From Emticicia sp. C21 (lineage in GTDB: Bacteria > Bacteroidota > Bacteroidia > Cytophagales > Spirosomataceae), in NCBI RefSeq assembly GCF_003418935.1, contig NZ_QVMT01000005.1, positions 279-64,278 on the forward strand: 64,000 nucleotides of DNA, read 5' to 3'. Shown here one piece after another: positions 8,883 to 17,418 of the stretch. Below the pieces are notes generated by a model. It was not told the origin of the DNA. It saw nothing but the letters and a program-made list of their open reading frames with translations, and did not search any database. The first letter of the stretch is position 1. Each line of letters opens with the position of its first letter. Position numbers and translations under genes: made by a program.

Positions 8883-8973
8883 TTTTAACTGTTTGAGGAA
8901 AGTGAATTCATCAGCAAAATACTAAGTTTTCATAATTCTTACAGACTTATTCTTATTTAATTCTGCATATGCT

Positions 8974-9025
8974 AAACATAAAAAAGCCTTGAGAGATAGC
9001 TATCTCTCAAGGCTTTTTTATGTTT
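8974..9025. terminator. perfect 52-nt palindromic terminator after the efflux operon
   Basis: Each 25-base arm (AAACATAAAAAAGCC...GAGATA) pairs without a mismatch about the central GC dinucleotide at 8999-9000. It lies 23 bases beyond the TolC-like stop. Flanking T and A tracts would let it stop transcription in both directions. Confidence 0.85.
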
Positions 9026-9048
9026 TTCTTAATTCTACAGTTACACTT

Positions 9049-10350
9049 TTACAACTTCACGCCCGATAATCTGCTAATCTCCAGTTTTGACAATATTATC
9101 TGATAATCATATTGAAGCAAACTGAATTTGGCATCCTCTACGGCTGTTTCTGAAGTCTGGATTTCTAAAGGAGTACTTACCCCATTTGTCAGACGGATTT
9201 TAGCTAGTTTCAAACCGTATTCTGCCTGAAAGATATTGCGTTCAGCTAATGCTCTCTTTTGTGAAGCTACTTTTATATCATTGAATGCATTTTCAATGTC
9301 ACGGTTAATCTGTGTTTTCTGTGCTGCCGTATTTTCTCTGGCAGCATCCAGATTAATTCTGGCAATCTGGGTATTGTACGCACTTCTCTTTCCGGTATAA
9401 ATCGGAATGCTTAATTTTACACCTAACAAAGTATTAAAACGCCAGGCATCAATATTCGGCTGATAACCATTTTTGATACCAGCTGCTGCGTTGGCAGATA
9501 ATTGCGGCAAATTACCCATAGATGAAATCTTAATTTCCTGCGCTAAAGCATTTTCACGAGCAGCGGCAGTTCTTAAATCCAGGTTATTAACGTTTGCCTC
9601 ACTAATAGCTCCCCGTGAATCTGCATAAGGATAATTGTATTGCAATTCAGCATTAGCCGGAATCTGATTATGTGCATCAGTACCAATTAAAGCACTCAGG
9701 AAAATGTATTGCTTCTCCAGTTGCCCCTGTAAATCTACCACTCTTATTTCGGCATTTTTATAGCGTACCTGCGCTTGGACTACGTCATAATCAAGAGCAT
9801 CACCGCTCTTTAATCTATCGCTGATAATCTTACTGTTTTCATCCACTAATTTTACCTGCTCCTGTTGTACAGCAATCGCTTTTTGTAAGTAGATAATACC
9901 ATAGTACAACTGCGCTACCTGATAGGCCAAAGTCTGTTTCAGGCTTTCAATACCTTCGCGTTGTTGCTGCATTTCAAGCAAGGTTTTCTGTACTCCTGCT
10001 TTGAATCTGCCCCAATCGTAAATCACGTAGGAAGCTGCTACATTAGTATTATAATTATTATGCGGCTGAAACTGCAATTTCCCCTCAAACCCAGGAATCG
10101 GAATAACGGCTTCGGCAATAGGATCAAGTCTTGTATAACTTAGCTCACCATTTATCTGCGGCTTAGTTCCACTTTGCTGAACTTTTATGCGATAGTCGCC
10201 TACGTTTAATAGTTGTATTTGTTCTTTTATGCGCGCCGAACCTTCTAAAGTCATTTTAACTAACGAATTCAATGTTTCGTTGGTGTTTTGCGCAATGGCT
10301 ACCTGACCAAAAAGTAGCAGGATAGCTATAGATATTTTTTGAAATTTCAT
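9049..10350 (-). CDS. TolC family outer-membrane efflux channel
   Basis: This is the outer-membrane factor of a tripartite exporter. The preferred start is ATG 10350 (MKFQKISIAILLLFGQVAIA), which gives a clear signal peptide cleaved after AQ and a 433-residue mature-size protein. The longer reading from 10515 would run back into emrB and lacks a signal. Two homologous halves with long amphipathic helices are seen, including the paired Q/E-rich helices around YQVAQLYYGIIYLQKA and the C-terminal repeat NAFNDIKVASQKRALAERN. It is the last gene of emrA-emrB-tolC: its start lies 38 bases upstream, in transcript order inside, the end of emrB's neighbourhood. It should carry substrates exported by EmrAB across the outer membrane. 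Confidence 0.9.
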   Translation of the reverse strand: MKFQKISIAILLLFGQVAIAQNTNETLNSLVKMTLEGSARIKEQIQLLNVGDYRIKVQQSGTKPQINGELSYTRLDPIAEAVIPIPGFEGKLQFQPHNNYNTNVAASYVIYDWGRFKAGVQKTLLEMQQQREGIESLKQTLAYQVAQLYYGIIYLQKAIAVQQEQVKLVDENSKIISDRLKSGDALDYDVVQAQVRYKNAEIRVVDLQGQLEKQYIFLSALIGTDAHNQIPANAELQYNYPYADSRGAISEANVNNLDLRTAAARENALAQEIKISSMGNLPQLSANAAAGIKNGYQPNIDAWRFNTLLGVKLSIPIYTGKRSAYNTQIARINLDAARENTAAQKTQINRDIENAFNDIKVASQKRALAERNIFQAEYGLKLAKIRLTNGVSTPLEIQTSETAVEDAKFSLLQYDYQIILSKLEISRLSGVKL

Positions 10351-10387
10351 TTTCGGAAACGTAAATATTTTTTGATAAAATCTATCA

Positions 10388-11986
10388 TTAATGAGATTCT
10401 GCAGCGGCTTTGGCTGCGGCAGCCGATTCAGCGGCACTTTTCTTTTTGGTTCTGAGTAATACCACCAAAGGCAGCACACAGATAAAGAAAATCGAGATAA
10501 TACGGAATGTATCAAGGTATGCCAGGTAATATGATTGCCTGTCGAGCAATAATTCTAATTGCCTGTAAGCCTGTGCAGTTGCCTGTACTGCATCACCTGT
10601 TCGCGAAAGGAACGACATCTTAATAGCATTGAATCGCTCAGTAAATAGTGGATTGTTCGGTACATAATTGGCTACTAAGTCTGAACGGTGTTGTGCATAT
10701 TGCAAGGCTACATAGTTATTAGCTAAGGCAATACCAAAGGCACCACCCAACTGACGAATCATATTAGTCAGGGATATACCTGCGCCAAATTCATTGGGTT
10801 TTAAACCTGCTACCGAAGCATTAATCAAGGGTAATTGCAAGAGTACTGTTCCTAAACCACGCAATAACTGCATTGGATAAAAATCCCAGCGCCCCATGTC
10901 AGTACTAGCCGTTCCGCTATAAAAACCGAATGCCGCAAAAATGATAATCCCTGCTACCACAAACGGAATGGGAGAGGCCCCAGCCGACATACGACGCCCC
11001 AGAATCGGGAACATCGGTAAAATAGTAAGCGTAGGGAATAGCAAGGATAGTCCGGTTTCGTATGGTGTAAAGCCATTAATCCGCTGTACTAAAACCGGAT
11101 AAACGAATACCGAAGTAAACAAACCAAAACCGGATACCATTACGAAAATGCTAGAAAAGGCAAAGTTTCTGTTACCAAATATCTTCAGGTTTACTACCGG
11201 ATGATCAGTATTTAATTCTCTGCTGATAAATCCAACAATTCCTAACAGTGCTACTAATGATATAATCGAAATCTCTCTTGATTGGAACCAGTCTTTTGAT
11301 TCACCCTTTTCTAAAACATATTGCAATGCTCCGATTCCTATCATTAATAGGGCAATACCCAGATAATCAATCTTAATTTTATCCTTGTGTTTCCCTTCAT
11401 CGGCTTTTTTAGGAATGTAAAGAATGGTCAGGATAGTGGCTACGATACAGATAGGTACATTGATAAAGAAAATATCACCCCATGTATAATTATCTACTAT
11501 GTATCCTCCTACTGTTGGACCTAGTGTTGGACCTAGTACAATGCCCATCCCGAAAAGCCCGGATGCCGTTCCTCTGTCTTTAGGCGGAAAAGCATCAAAT
11601 AAAATTGCCTGAGAGGTTGATAACAAAGCTCCACCACCAATCCCTTGTATAAAGCGCCAGAATACTAATTCCCATAGACTATCCGAATTACCACATAGGT
11701 AAGAGGCAATTCCGAAGAGTATCATGGAACCGAGATAATAATTCTTTCTTCCAAAATACTCTCCTAAAAAACCTGTCATCGGGATGATAATCACATTAGC
11801 AATGGCATAAGAGGTAATAACCCAGGCTATATCTTCGATGGTCGCCCCAAGCGAGCCGGCCATCTGGTTGAGTGCTACGTTTACAATCGTAGTATCCAGT
11901 AACTCCATGATAGCGGCAGTTACAGTGGTAAGAACGATGATAAACCTTGAAGCACCCGACACGTTGTTTTCTATCTGATTTTCCAT
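10388..11986 (-). CDS. emrB: DHA2 family drug:proton antiporter, EmrB-like
   Basis: This is an inner-membrane MFS exporter of the 14-helix DHA2 class. Evident features are TM1 with ELLDTTIVNVAL (the acidic residue typical of EmrB), the antiporter motif C GIVLGPTLGPTVGGYIVD in TM5, and many hydrophobic segments through residue 515. A short Ala-rich cytoplasmic tail (AAESAAAAKAAAESH) ends the protein. The length of 532 residues is usual. It sits between emrA and tolC on the minus strand, about 40 bases from each, so all three are one transcript. The predicted role is proton-driven export of hydrophobic drugs or toxins. Confidence 0.93.
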   Translation of the reverse strand: MENQIENNVSGASRFIIVLTTVTAAIMELLDTTIVNVALNQMAGSLGATIEDIAWVITSYAIANVIIIPMTGFLGEYFGRKNYYLGSMILFGIASYLCGNSDSLWELVFWRFIQGIGGGALLSTSQAILFDAFPPKDRGTASGLFGMGIVLGPTLGPTVGGYIVDNYTWGDIFFINVPICIVATILTILYIPKKADEGKHKDKIKIDYLGIALLMIGIGALQYVLEKGESKDWFQSREISIISLVALLGIVGFISRELNTDHPVVNLKIFGNRNFAFSSIFVMVSGFGLFTSVFVYPVLVQRINGFTPYETGLSLLFPTLTILPMFPILGRRMSAGASPIPFVVAGIIIFAAFGFYSGTASTDMGRWDFYPMQLLRGLGTVLLQLPLINASVAGLKPNEFGAGISLTNMIRQLGGAFGIALANNYVALQYAQHRSDLVANYVPNNPLFTERFNAIKMSFLSRTGDAVQATAQAYRQLELLLDRQSYYLAYLDTFRIISIFFICVLPLVVLLRTKKKSAAESAAAAKAAAESH

Positions 11987-12027
11987 GAAAACGTGTTTAT
12001 AGAGGTATCTTCATTACCTGTGTGGAT

Positions 12028-13071
12028 TTATTTAATTTTTACCTCTACTTCAAGGCTCATGCCTGCACGAAGCTTATCACGGTATTTTTCTACACCCTCA
12101 ATCGCAATTTTTACAGGAATCTTCTGTGTTACTTTCACAAAGTTTCCACTGGCATTGTCAGGAGGAAGAAGGGCATATTTTGAACCTGTGGCATCTGAGA
12201 AATCAGCTATTTTACCTTTCAATTCCAGATCCGGAAAAGCATCTAATTTAATTGTAGCTTCCTGTCCGATAGCCAGACGACCGATTTGTGTTTCTTTAAA
12301 ATTGGCAATCACCCAATACAAAGAATCCTGCACGATGGTGGCTAAAGTTTGTCCAGGTTGGATGTATTGTCCGGGCTCAACACTCTTCCTTCCTATTTTC
12401 CCATTTTCGTTGGCATATACTTTCGAGTAAGTCAAACGAAGTTTTTGTTGCTCAATTTTTGCTTTTTGTACAGCCAAAGCTGCTTGTGCTTTATGCAAAT
12501 TGCTATACAAAATATCCAAACGGGATTTAGAAGCTACAATGTCTTGCTTCTGCCCTTCGTATTGAGCATTCAATACATCCAGATTAGATTTGCTATCATC
12601 AGCCTGGCGTTTTGTAACGGCATTATCTGCGTACAAGCGAGCATCTCTTTCTGCATCTTTTTGTGCTTTTTCTTTACGCAAAACGGTTGCTGTAATATTG
12701 GTTTCAGCAGCGTTGATAGTCATACCCGTGTTTTTAATGTTGGCTTTGGCATTTTCTACATCTGTCAGCAATTGTTGATAGGTTGCTTCCATTTCAGTTA
12801 GAGCCAATTGTTGTTCACGGTCATCAATATCTACCAATAGCTGACCTTTCTTTACTTGCTCAAAGTCTTTCATACTTACGCTGCTTACGTAACCCCCTAC
12901 ACGTGGCACAACCGGAACCGTATAAGTTTCTATCTGTGCATTGTCTGTTGTTTCATACGCTTGATTATACTTGTAGCGTTGGTAAGCATAAATACCTGCC
13001 CCTACCAGGATTAGTATTAAAATGATTCGGGGAATGTAATTTTTAAAGGATTTTTTTTGTGGAGTTTCCAT
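12028..13071 (-). CDS. emrA: HlyD family membrane-fusion protein, EmrA-like
   Basis: This is the periplasmic adaptor of the EmrAB-TolC exporter. One N-terminal membrane helix (residues 11-29, IPRIILILILVGAGIYAY) anchors it. The lipoyl half-motifs (VPVVPRVGGYVSSVSMKDFEQVKKG and the later VYANENGKIGRKSVEPGQYIQPG, described in outline) flank a long coiled-coil hairpin at about 75-195. A beta-barrel domain follows to residue 345. It is first in the operon, divergent from marR, and its promoter overlaps a palindromic operator, so drug-responsive control by the MarR protein is likely. Confidence 0.92.
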   Translation of the reverse strand: METPQKKSFKNYIPRIILILILVGAGIYAYQRYKYNQAYETTDNAQIETYTVPVVPRVGGYVSSVSMKDFEQVKKGQLLVDIDDREQQLALTEMEATYQQLLTDVENAKANIKNTGMTINAAETNITATVLRKEKAQKDAERDARLYADNAVTKRQADDSKSNLDVLNAQYEGQKQDIVASKSRLDILYSNLHKAQAALAVQKAKIEQQKLRLTYSKVYANENGKIGRKSVEPGQYIQPGQTLATIVQDSLYWVIANFKETQIGRLAIGQEATIKLDAFPDLELKGKIADFSDATGSKYALLPPDNASGNFVKVTQKIPVKIAIEGVEKYRDKLRAGMSLEVEVKIK

Positions 13072-13137
13072 TCTTTTCTTTTAAGTAATATTAATGTTTG
13101 CGTTTCGTTTCTTAATTAGTCAACCATATTGACGATG

Positions 13138-13169
13138 CAAAGGTAAACCAAGTTTACTAAATTAGTCAA
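13138..13169 (-). promoter_or_regulatory. emrA promoter (-7 and -33)
   Basis: On the minus strand the -7 box TACCTTTG occupies 13138-13145 and a -33 TTG occupies 13167-13169, separated by 21 bases. Both match the Bacteroidota sigma consensus. The -33 lies inside the left arm of the operator at 13160-13184. Confidence 0.55.
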
Positions 13170-13184
13170 GTACATTGACTAATT
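13160..13184. promoter_or_regulatory. MarR-type operator between emrA and marR
   Basis: AATTAGTCAA is repeated as an exact inverted copy TTGACTAATT across five bases. One arm contains the emrA -33 triplet, the other the -33 of a marR promoter. A second, partial copy (AATTAGTCAACCATATTGAC) lies at 13114-13133 near the predicted emrA transcription start. A shorter palindrome, CATTGA-CTA-TCAATG, lies at 13248-13262 before marR. Confidence 0.7.
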
Positions 13185-13242
13185 TATTTTTTCTATTTAG
13201 TTTTGTATCGGAAAAGGAAATAGGCAGAATTTACTATTTTTG
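13175..13242 (+). promoter_or_regulatory. candidate marR promoters
   Basis: A TTG at 13175-13177 pairs with TAGTTTTG at 13198-13205 at a 20-base spacing. A second -7 box, TATTTTTG, occurs at 13235-13242, 41 bases before the marR ATG. Either or both could drive marR. Confidence 0.45.
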
Positions 13243-13282
13243 CAATGCATTGACTATCAATGTATTGAATCTTAACAACACA

Positions 13283-13843
13283 ATGAACGAGGATATATTA
13301 AAAGAAGTGACCCTTTTTAAGGCCACTAAAGGAAGGCTTTTCGGCAAACTACTAAGTAAAAGTTATCGCTTCATGAACGAGATAGCAAGTGAATATTTAG
13401 AAGGCATTGGGTACAAAAACTTTAGGGTCGGCCATGCTGTCGCCCTGCTACATATAGATTTAGAAGGCACAAATATTAATAATCTTTCCAACAGGGCTTG
13501 TGTAACAAAACAGGCCATGAGTAAACTTATAAAGGAATTGCAGACAGAAGGTTATGTAACAGTAGAAAAAGACCATACTGATGCTCGTGCCTTAATTGTG
13601 CGCCACTCTGCTAAAGGAGTACAAGCAATGGTAGACTGGAAAAGATGTATGGAGTATGTAAATGAAAAATTCAAAGAAATATTGGGTACTACTAAACTTG
13701 AAATGCTGAGAGAGATTTTATATGAACTGATAGATCATTATGAAGCCTCTACACAATATAATAAAGCAAATGATCTGGGGCATGCCATTATGAGAAAAGA
13801 TTCACTGGTACTTCCGCCAGAAGAAAGATTCAATAAAAAATAG
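13283..13843 (+). CDS. MarR family transcriptional regulator of the emr operon
   Basis: This is a winged-helix repressor of 186 residues. I choose ATG 13283 (MNEDILKEVTLF) because the longer frame from 13175 would begin inside the operator and has an unlikely hydrophobic leader. The helix-turn-helix is around ACVTKQAMSKLIKELQTEGYV, followed by the wing VEKDHTDARALIVRHSAKG, which is the MarR signature D..D.R. It is divergent from emrA with palindromes in between, so it probably represses both promoters and is released by the exporter's substrates. Confidence 0.9.
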   Translation: MNEDILKEVTLFKATKGRLFGKLLSKSYRFMNEIASEYLEGIGYKNFRVGHAVALLHIDLEGTNINNLSNRACVTKQAMSKLIKELQTEGYVTVEKDHTDARALIVRHSAKGVQAMVDWKRCMEYVNEKFKEILGTTKLEMLREILYELIDHYEASTQYNKANDLGHAIMRKDSLVLPPEERFNKK

Positions 13844-13961
13844 CTGATTCTTAAATACTGAATTTCTGATAATTCACAAAAACTATGTATGTTAGTAGCT
13901 GAAAAACAATGCCTTATCTGGCATGGTTGTTTTGATGAAAATCAACTCTGACGTTGGACTC

Positions 13962-14804
13962 ATGACAGTTACACAAATCATTATACTAGTTGTTGTTATT
14001 TATGTGGCAATCTGTATCGTTGCCTATAAGGTACAGGAGTATTTCATATTTAAACCCGAAAAACTCGCGCCTGATTTCAAATTCAGATACGATGACCATT
14101 TCGAAGAGCTATTCTTTGATATGCCTGATGGCGCACATATCAATGGTTTGCTGTTTTATGATGTAGGTGAAACTACTCGTGGTCTGGTCATTTATTTTCA
14201 TGGAAATACCCGAAGTATAAAGGGTTGGGCGAAATATGCCAAAGATTTTTTTGCCCATGATTACGATGTTTTGATGATTGATTATCGGGGTTTTGGCAAG
14301 AGTACAGGCAAACGCCATGAAGATACGATGTATGAAGATTCGCAGGTGGTATATAACCAGATGTTGAAGAAAGGTTATTCCGAAAAGCATATTGTTATTT
14401 ATGGGCGGTCTCTGGGTTCAGGCTTTGCCTGTAAGTTAGCTTCTCGAAATCATCCAAAAATGTTGATTCTGGATGCTCCTTATTATAGCTTTTCACAATT
14501 GACCAGTCGTTTTTTGCCATTTCTTCCCGTTTCTATGATTCTCCGGTTTTCTATACGTACTGACGAGTATATCAAATTTGTGAAATGCCCGATTTATATC
14601 ATTCATGGCACAAAAGATTTTCTGATTCCTTTTCGCTCAAGTGTAGCACTGGCAAAACTGGCGCCTCAACATACTCGCCTGGTGCCTATCTATGGTGGTG
14701 GGCATAACAATCTGCCTTCGTTTCCTGAATACCATAAGCACCTGGAAGATATTTTATTAGATAGATTTGATTTAATTTTTGATAAACAATTCCGAATCGA
14801 ATAG
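13962..14804 (+). CDS. alpha/beta hydrolase, membrane-anchored (paralogue 1)
   Basis: This is a serine hydrolase of the BEM46/YfhR-like group. An N-terminal membrane helix (TQIIILVVVIYVAICIVA) precedes the catalytic domain. Motifs are the oxyanion segment YFHGNTRSIKGW, DYRGFGKSTG, the nucleophile elbow YGRSLGSG, the acid in HGTKDFLIPF and the His in GGGHNNL. The start is uncertain: ATG 13962 puts the helix at the N-terminus, while ATG 13923 or 13935 would add 9-13 residues. The next gene is a close paralogue in the same orientation 64 bases on. The substrate is unknown. Confidence 0.85.
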   Translation: MTVTQIIILVVVIYVAICIVAYKVQEYFIFKPEKLAPDFKFRYDDHFEELFFDMPDGAHINGLLFYDVGETTRGLVIYFHGNTRSIKGWAKYAKDFFAHDYDVLMIDYRGFGKSTGKRHEDTMYEDSQVVYNQMLKKGYSEKHIVIYGRSLGSGFACKLASRNHPKMLILDAPYYSFSQLTSRFLPFLPVSMILRFSIRTDEYIKFVKCPIYIIHGTKDFLIPFRSSVALAKLAPQHTRLVPIYGGGHNNLPSFPEYHKHLEDILLDRFDLIFDKQFRIE

Positions 14805-14868
14805 CTTTGTGCTCTTAAATACTTTTAAACCTGCCCTGGAGTAATTTCCGCAAATAACAAAAGATACA

Positions 14869-15666
14869 GTGGTTAAGAAAATTATTACAATTGCCCTTAT
14901 TATTTACGCATCCGTTTTCGGGTTGGCCGTCCTCTTTCAACGTTTTATTTTACTTCACCCTGATACCTTAGAGAGAGGCTATGCATTTAATTTCCCAGAT
15001 GCGCAAGAGTTTTATGTAGAGCCTGAACCGAAAATTAATCTTAATGCCCTGATGTTTTTAACGAAAGATACCATCAAGAAAGGCGTTGTAATGTATCTGC
15101 ATGGCAATTCACGTAATATAAAAACCTGGGGCAAATATGCCAAAGAATTTACTTCCCGTGGGTATGATGTAATCATGTATGATTACCGGGGCTTTGGTAA
15201 AAGTAATGGCAGATTAGATGAAAAAAATCTTTTAAGCGATGCCCAAACAGTGCTTAAAGATATTCAGAGACGCTATCCGCCTAGAAATATGATTATTTAT
15301 GGTCGCTCACTAGGCACAGGTGTAGCAACTAAATTAGCTATGGACAATGAGGCAAAGGCCTTAATATTAGAAGCTCCATACACCTGTATCCCTGACGTAG
15401 CCTGGAGCCACGCACCGCTTTTTCCTTATAGAAAGGTCTGTGAATTTCAGATACCTACATCTGAATGGATAACCAAAGTAAAATGCCCTATTTATCTGTT
15501 CCATGGTACCGACGACCAGATTATTCCTTACGAACATAGTTTGAAACTGGCACAGTTATTAAAGAAAAACCCCAAAGACATTCTCACTACACTAGAGGGA
15601 GGTCGTCATCGGGGTTTGGACAAATATAAAGAATATCAGGCCAAAATGGATGAGATTCTGAAGTAA
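14869..15666 (+). CDS. alpha/beta hydrolase, membrane-anchored (paralogue 2)
   Basis: Order and spacing of motifs match the upstream gene: LHGNSRNIKTWGKYAKEF, YDYRGFGKSNG, nucleophile YGRSLGTG, acid FHGTDDQIIPY, and His in GGRHRGLDKY. A signal-anchor helix occupies residues 4-22. The frame opens with GTG at 14869; no ATG fits before the anchor helix. The pair evidently arose by tandem duplication and then diverged. It ends four bases before the convergent mraY stop. Confidence 0.85.
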   Translation: MVKKIITIALIIYASVFGLAVLFQRFILLHPDTLERGYAFNFPDAQEFYVEPEPKINLNALMFLTKDTIKKGVVMYLHGNSRNIKTWGKYAKEFTSRGYDVIMYDYRGFGKSNGRLDEKNLLSDAQTVLKDIQRRYPPRNMIIYGRSLGTGVATKLAMDNEAKALILEAPYTCIPDVAWSHAPLFPYRKVCEFQIPTSEWITKVKCPIYLFHGTDDQIIPYEHSLKLAQLLKKNPKDILTTLEGGRHRGLDKYKEYQAKMDEILK

Positions 15667-15670
15667 TCTA

Positions 15671-16891
15671 TTATCTCAATTTCAAGGTTACTAGACAAGC
15701 TACGGCTAAAACAATACCGATAACCCAGAAACGTGTAACAATTTTTGCTTCGTGGTAGCCTTTTTTCTGAAAATGGTGATGCAACGGCGACATTAGAAAT
15801 AGGCGGTTTTTCTGGGCAAATTCCAGCCCGTTCTTCCTTTTCTGATATTTAAAATAGCTTACCTGCATAATTACAGACAGATTTTCAACTAAAAATATAC
15901 CACACATCACGGGTATTAATAACTCTTTACGTAGTGCCAAAGCCAATACAGCGATGATGCTCCCTAACATTAAACTGCCTGTATCACCCATAAATACCTG
16001 AGCAGGATAGGCATTATACCATAAAAACCCAATACAGGCTCCTACAAAGGCTGTACAGAAAATTACGACTTCACCAGAGTTAGGAATCATCATGATATTC
16101 AGGTATTGAGAGAATACCTTATTGCCCGACAGATAAGCAAAAATCGCCAGAGTAAGACCTATAATAGCCGAGGTGCCTGCAGCCAGTCCATCAATTCCAT
16201 CGGTGATGTTTGCCCCGTTTGATACGGCTGTAATGATGAAAATAACGATGAGCACATACGGAATCCAGGCAAGGCTCTCAGGAAGGAAACTGCCTAACAA
16301 CTGATAATCTATTTCGTTGTTTTTGAAGAATGGAAGCGTTGTAGTTAATGAGTGCGTATCCACATATTTTTGTACTTCTCCAACAGCCGTGCTAATTCTG
16401 GCTTTTTCGTAAACCCTGATTTTCACGTAGTCATTAAAATACAATGTTAAGCCCACTATTAAGCCCAAACCTACCTGACCTACTATCTTAAAGCGACCCT
16501 TTAAACCCTCTTTATCTTTCTTGAAAACCTTGATATAATCGTCAGCAAAACCGATGCCGCAAGTCCAGACAGTAGCAATAATCAGCAAAACTATATAGAC
16601 ATTATCTAATTTGGCAAATAACAAAACAGGAATCAGCAATGAAGCCAAAATAATAAAGCCTCCCATGGTTGGTGTACCCTTTTTTTGCATCTGACCTTGT
16701 AAGCCCAGGTCACGTATAGTCTCACCAATTTGTAATTTTCTCAGATAGTTGATAAGCTTACTACCGTAAATGGCTGCGATGAGAAGTGAGAGAACAATCG
16801 CCCCCATAGCGCGAAAAGTAATGTATTGAAAAACCCCGGCACCCGGGAAATTAAAGTTTTTATCAAGGTACGTAAAAAGATAATAAAGCAT
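15671..16891 (-). CDS. mraY: phospho-N-acetylmuramoyl-pentapeptide-transferase
   Basis: MraY transfers phospho-MurNAc-pentapeptide to undecaprenyl phosphate, making lipid I at the inner membrane. Signatures are the Asp pair in [36 protein letters not shown] and the C-terminal [15 protein letters not shown]. About ten membrane helices are evident. An extra soluble stretch of roughly 40 residues follows the third Asp-rich loop ([20 protein letters not shown] region), as in Bacteroidota MraY, giving 406 residues. I start at ATG 16891 (MLYYLFTYL) because a TATCTTTG box lies just upstream. It stands alone, without mur or fts neighbours. Confidence 0.95.
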   Translation of the reverse strand: MLYYLFTYLDKNFNFPGAGVFQYITFRAMGAIVLSLLIAAIYGSKLINYLRKLQIGETIRDLGLQGQMQKKGTPTMGGFIILASLLIPVLLFAKLDNVYIVLLIIATVWTCGIGFADDYIKVFKKDKEGLKGRFKIVGQVGLGLIVGLTLYFNDYVKIRVYEKARISTAVGEVQKYVDTHSLTTTLPFFKNNEIDYQLLGSFLPESLAWIPYVLIVIFIITAVSNGANITDGIDGLAAGTSAIIGLTLAIFAYLSGNKVFSQYLNIMMIPNSGEVVIFCTAFVGACIGFLWYNAYPAQVFMGDTGSLMLGSIIAVLALALRKELLIPVMCGIFLVENLSVIMQVSYFKYQKRKNGLEFAQKNRLFLMSPLHHHFQKKGYHEAKIVTRFWVIGIVLAVACLVTLKLR

Positions 16892-16918
16892 AGGACATTG
16901 AGTTTTAGGAAAGTGTAG

Positions 16919-16926
16919 CAAAGATA
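16919..16926 (-). promoter_or_regulatory. TAnnTTTG -7 element, candidate mraY promoter
   Basis: TATCTTTG on the minus strand lies 27 bases before the mraY ATG. It supports an independent transcript for mraY. Confidence 0.4.
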
Positions 16927-17220
16927 GTTTTTTTTGAAGTTTTCAGAAAAAAAACCATATTTTTTTGAGTATTTCCATGCCATTAAATCGAAACTCTTAA
17001 AAACCAGAATTTAATAATTCCTGCTCTTTTATTCAGATTATAAGAAATATGATACCGAATATAAAATTTTTAACATTTCTAATACTTTTTTGACCAATAC
17101 TTAAAGCAATATTATCTATCTCAAAAAAAACCGCATAAATATTTGCCTATACAACGTTTTTTCTCTTTTTTTGTATGGTATTCTTTGGTAAGACTATAAT
17201 TATATATAAATATATTTATT

Positions 17221-17340
17221 AAGCTTCGTTAAGAAGCATAAAGATTTTGAGTTCCCCGCCAGTCGGGGTATTCATCATAGGTTAAAGTATTTTCGTCTTG
17301 GAAAGGCATTCGGGAATCCTGAGTGCCTTTTTTGATAAAT
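17221..17340 (+). ncRNA. possible small RNA or leader with terminator
   Basis: The 527-base gap between mraY and the GntR gene contains a structured stretch: a short hairpin CCCCG-CCAGT-CGGGG at 17254-17268 followed by the terminator-like hairpin at 17302-17334. The remaining gap (16927-17220) is AT-rich with no ORF. I do not recognise a known RNA family. It could equally be the 3' end of nothing, i.e. an isolated terminator. Confidence 0.25.
17302..17334 (+). terminator. intrinsic terminator
   Basis: AAAGGCATTCGGGA pairs with TCCTGAGTGCCTTT and is followed by T6. It lies upstream of gntR and downstream of no annotated gene on the plus strand. Confidence 0.65.
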
Positions 17341-17376
17341 AGAAGAGCAGAATAGTGTGTATATCCAAAAGCCTGT

Positions 17377-17384
17377 TATTTTTG
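17377..17384 (+). promoter_or_regulatory. TAnnTTTG -7 element, candidate gntR promoter
   Basis: TATTTTTG lies 34 bases before the ATG at 17419, just past the terminator hairpin. Confidence 0.4.
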
Positions 17385-17418
17385 CATCTTTTACTCTCTC
17401 TAGCTCAAGGGTAATATT

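Noticed and set aside
11993-12801. Two plus-strand ORFs of 145-150 codons
   Set aside because: Antisense to emrA, which has clear HlyD features; low-complexity hydrophobic translations are mirror effects.
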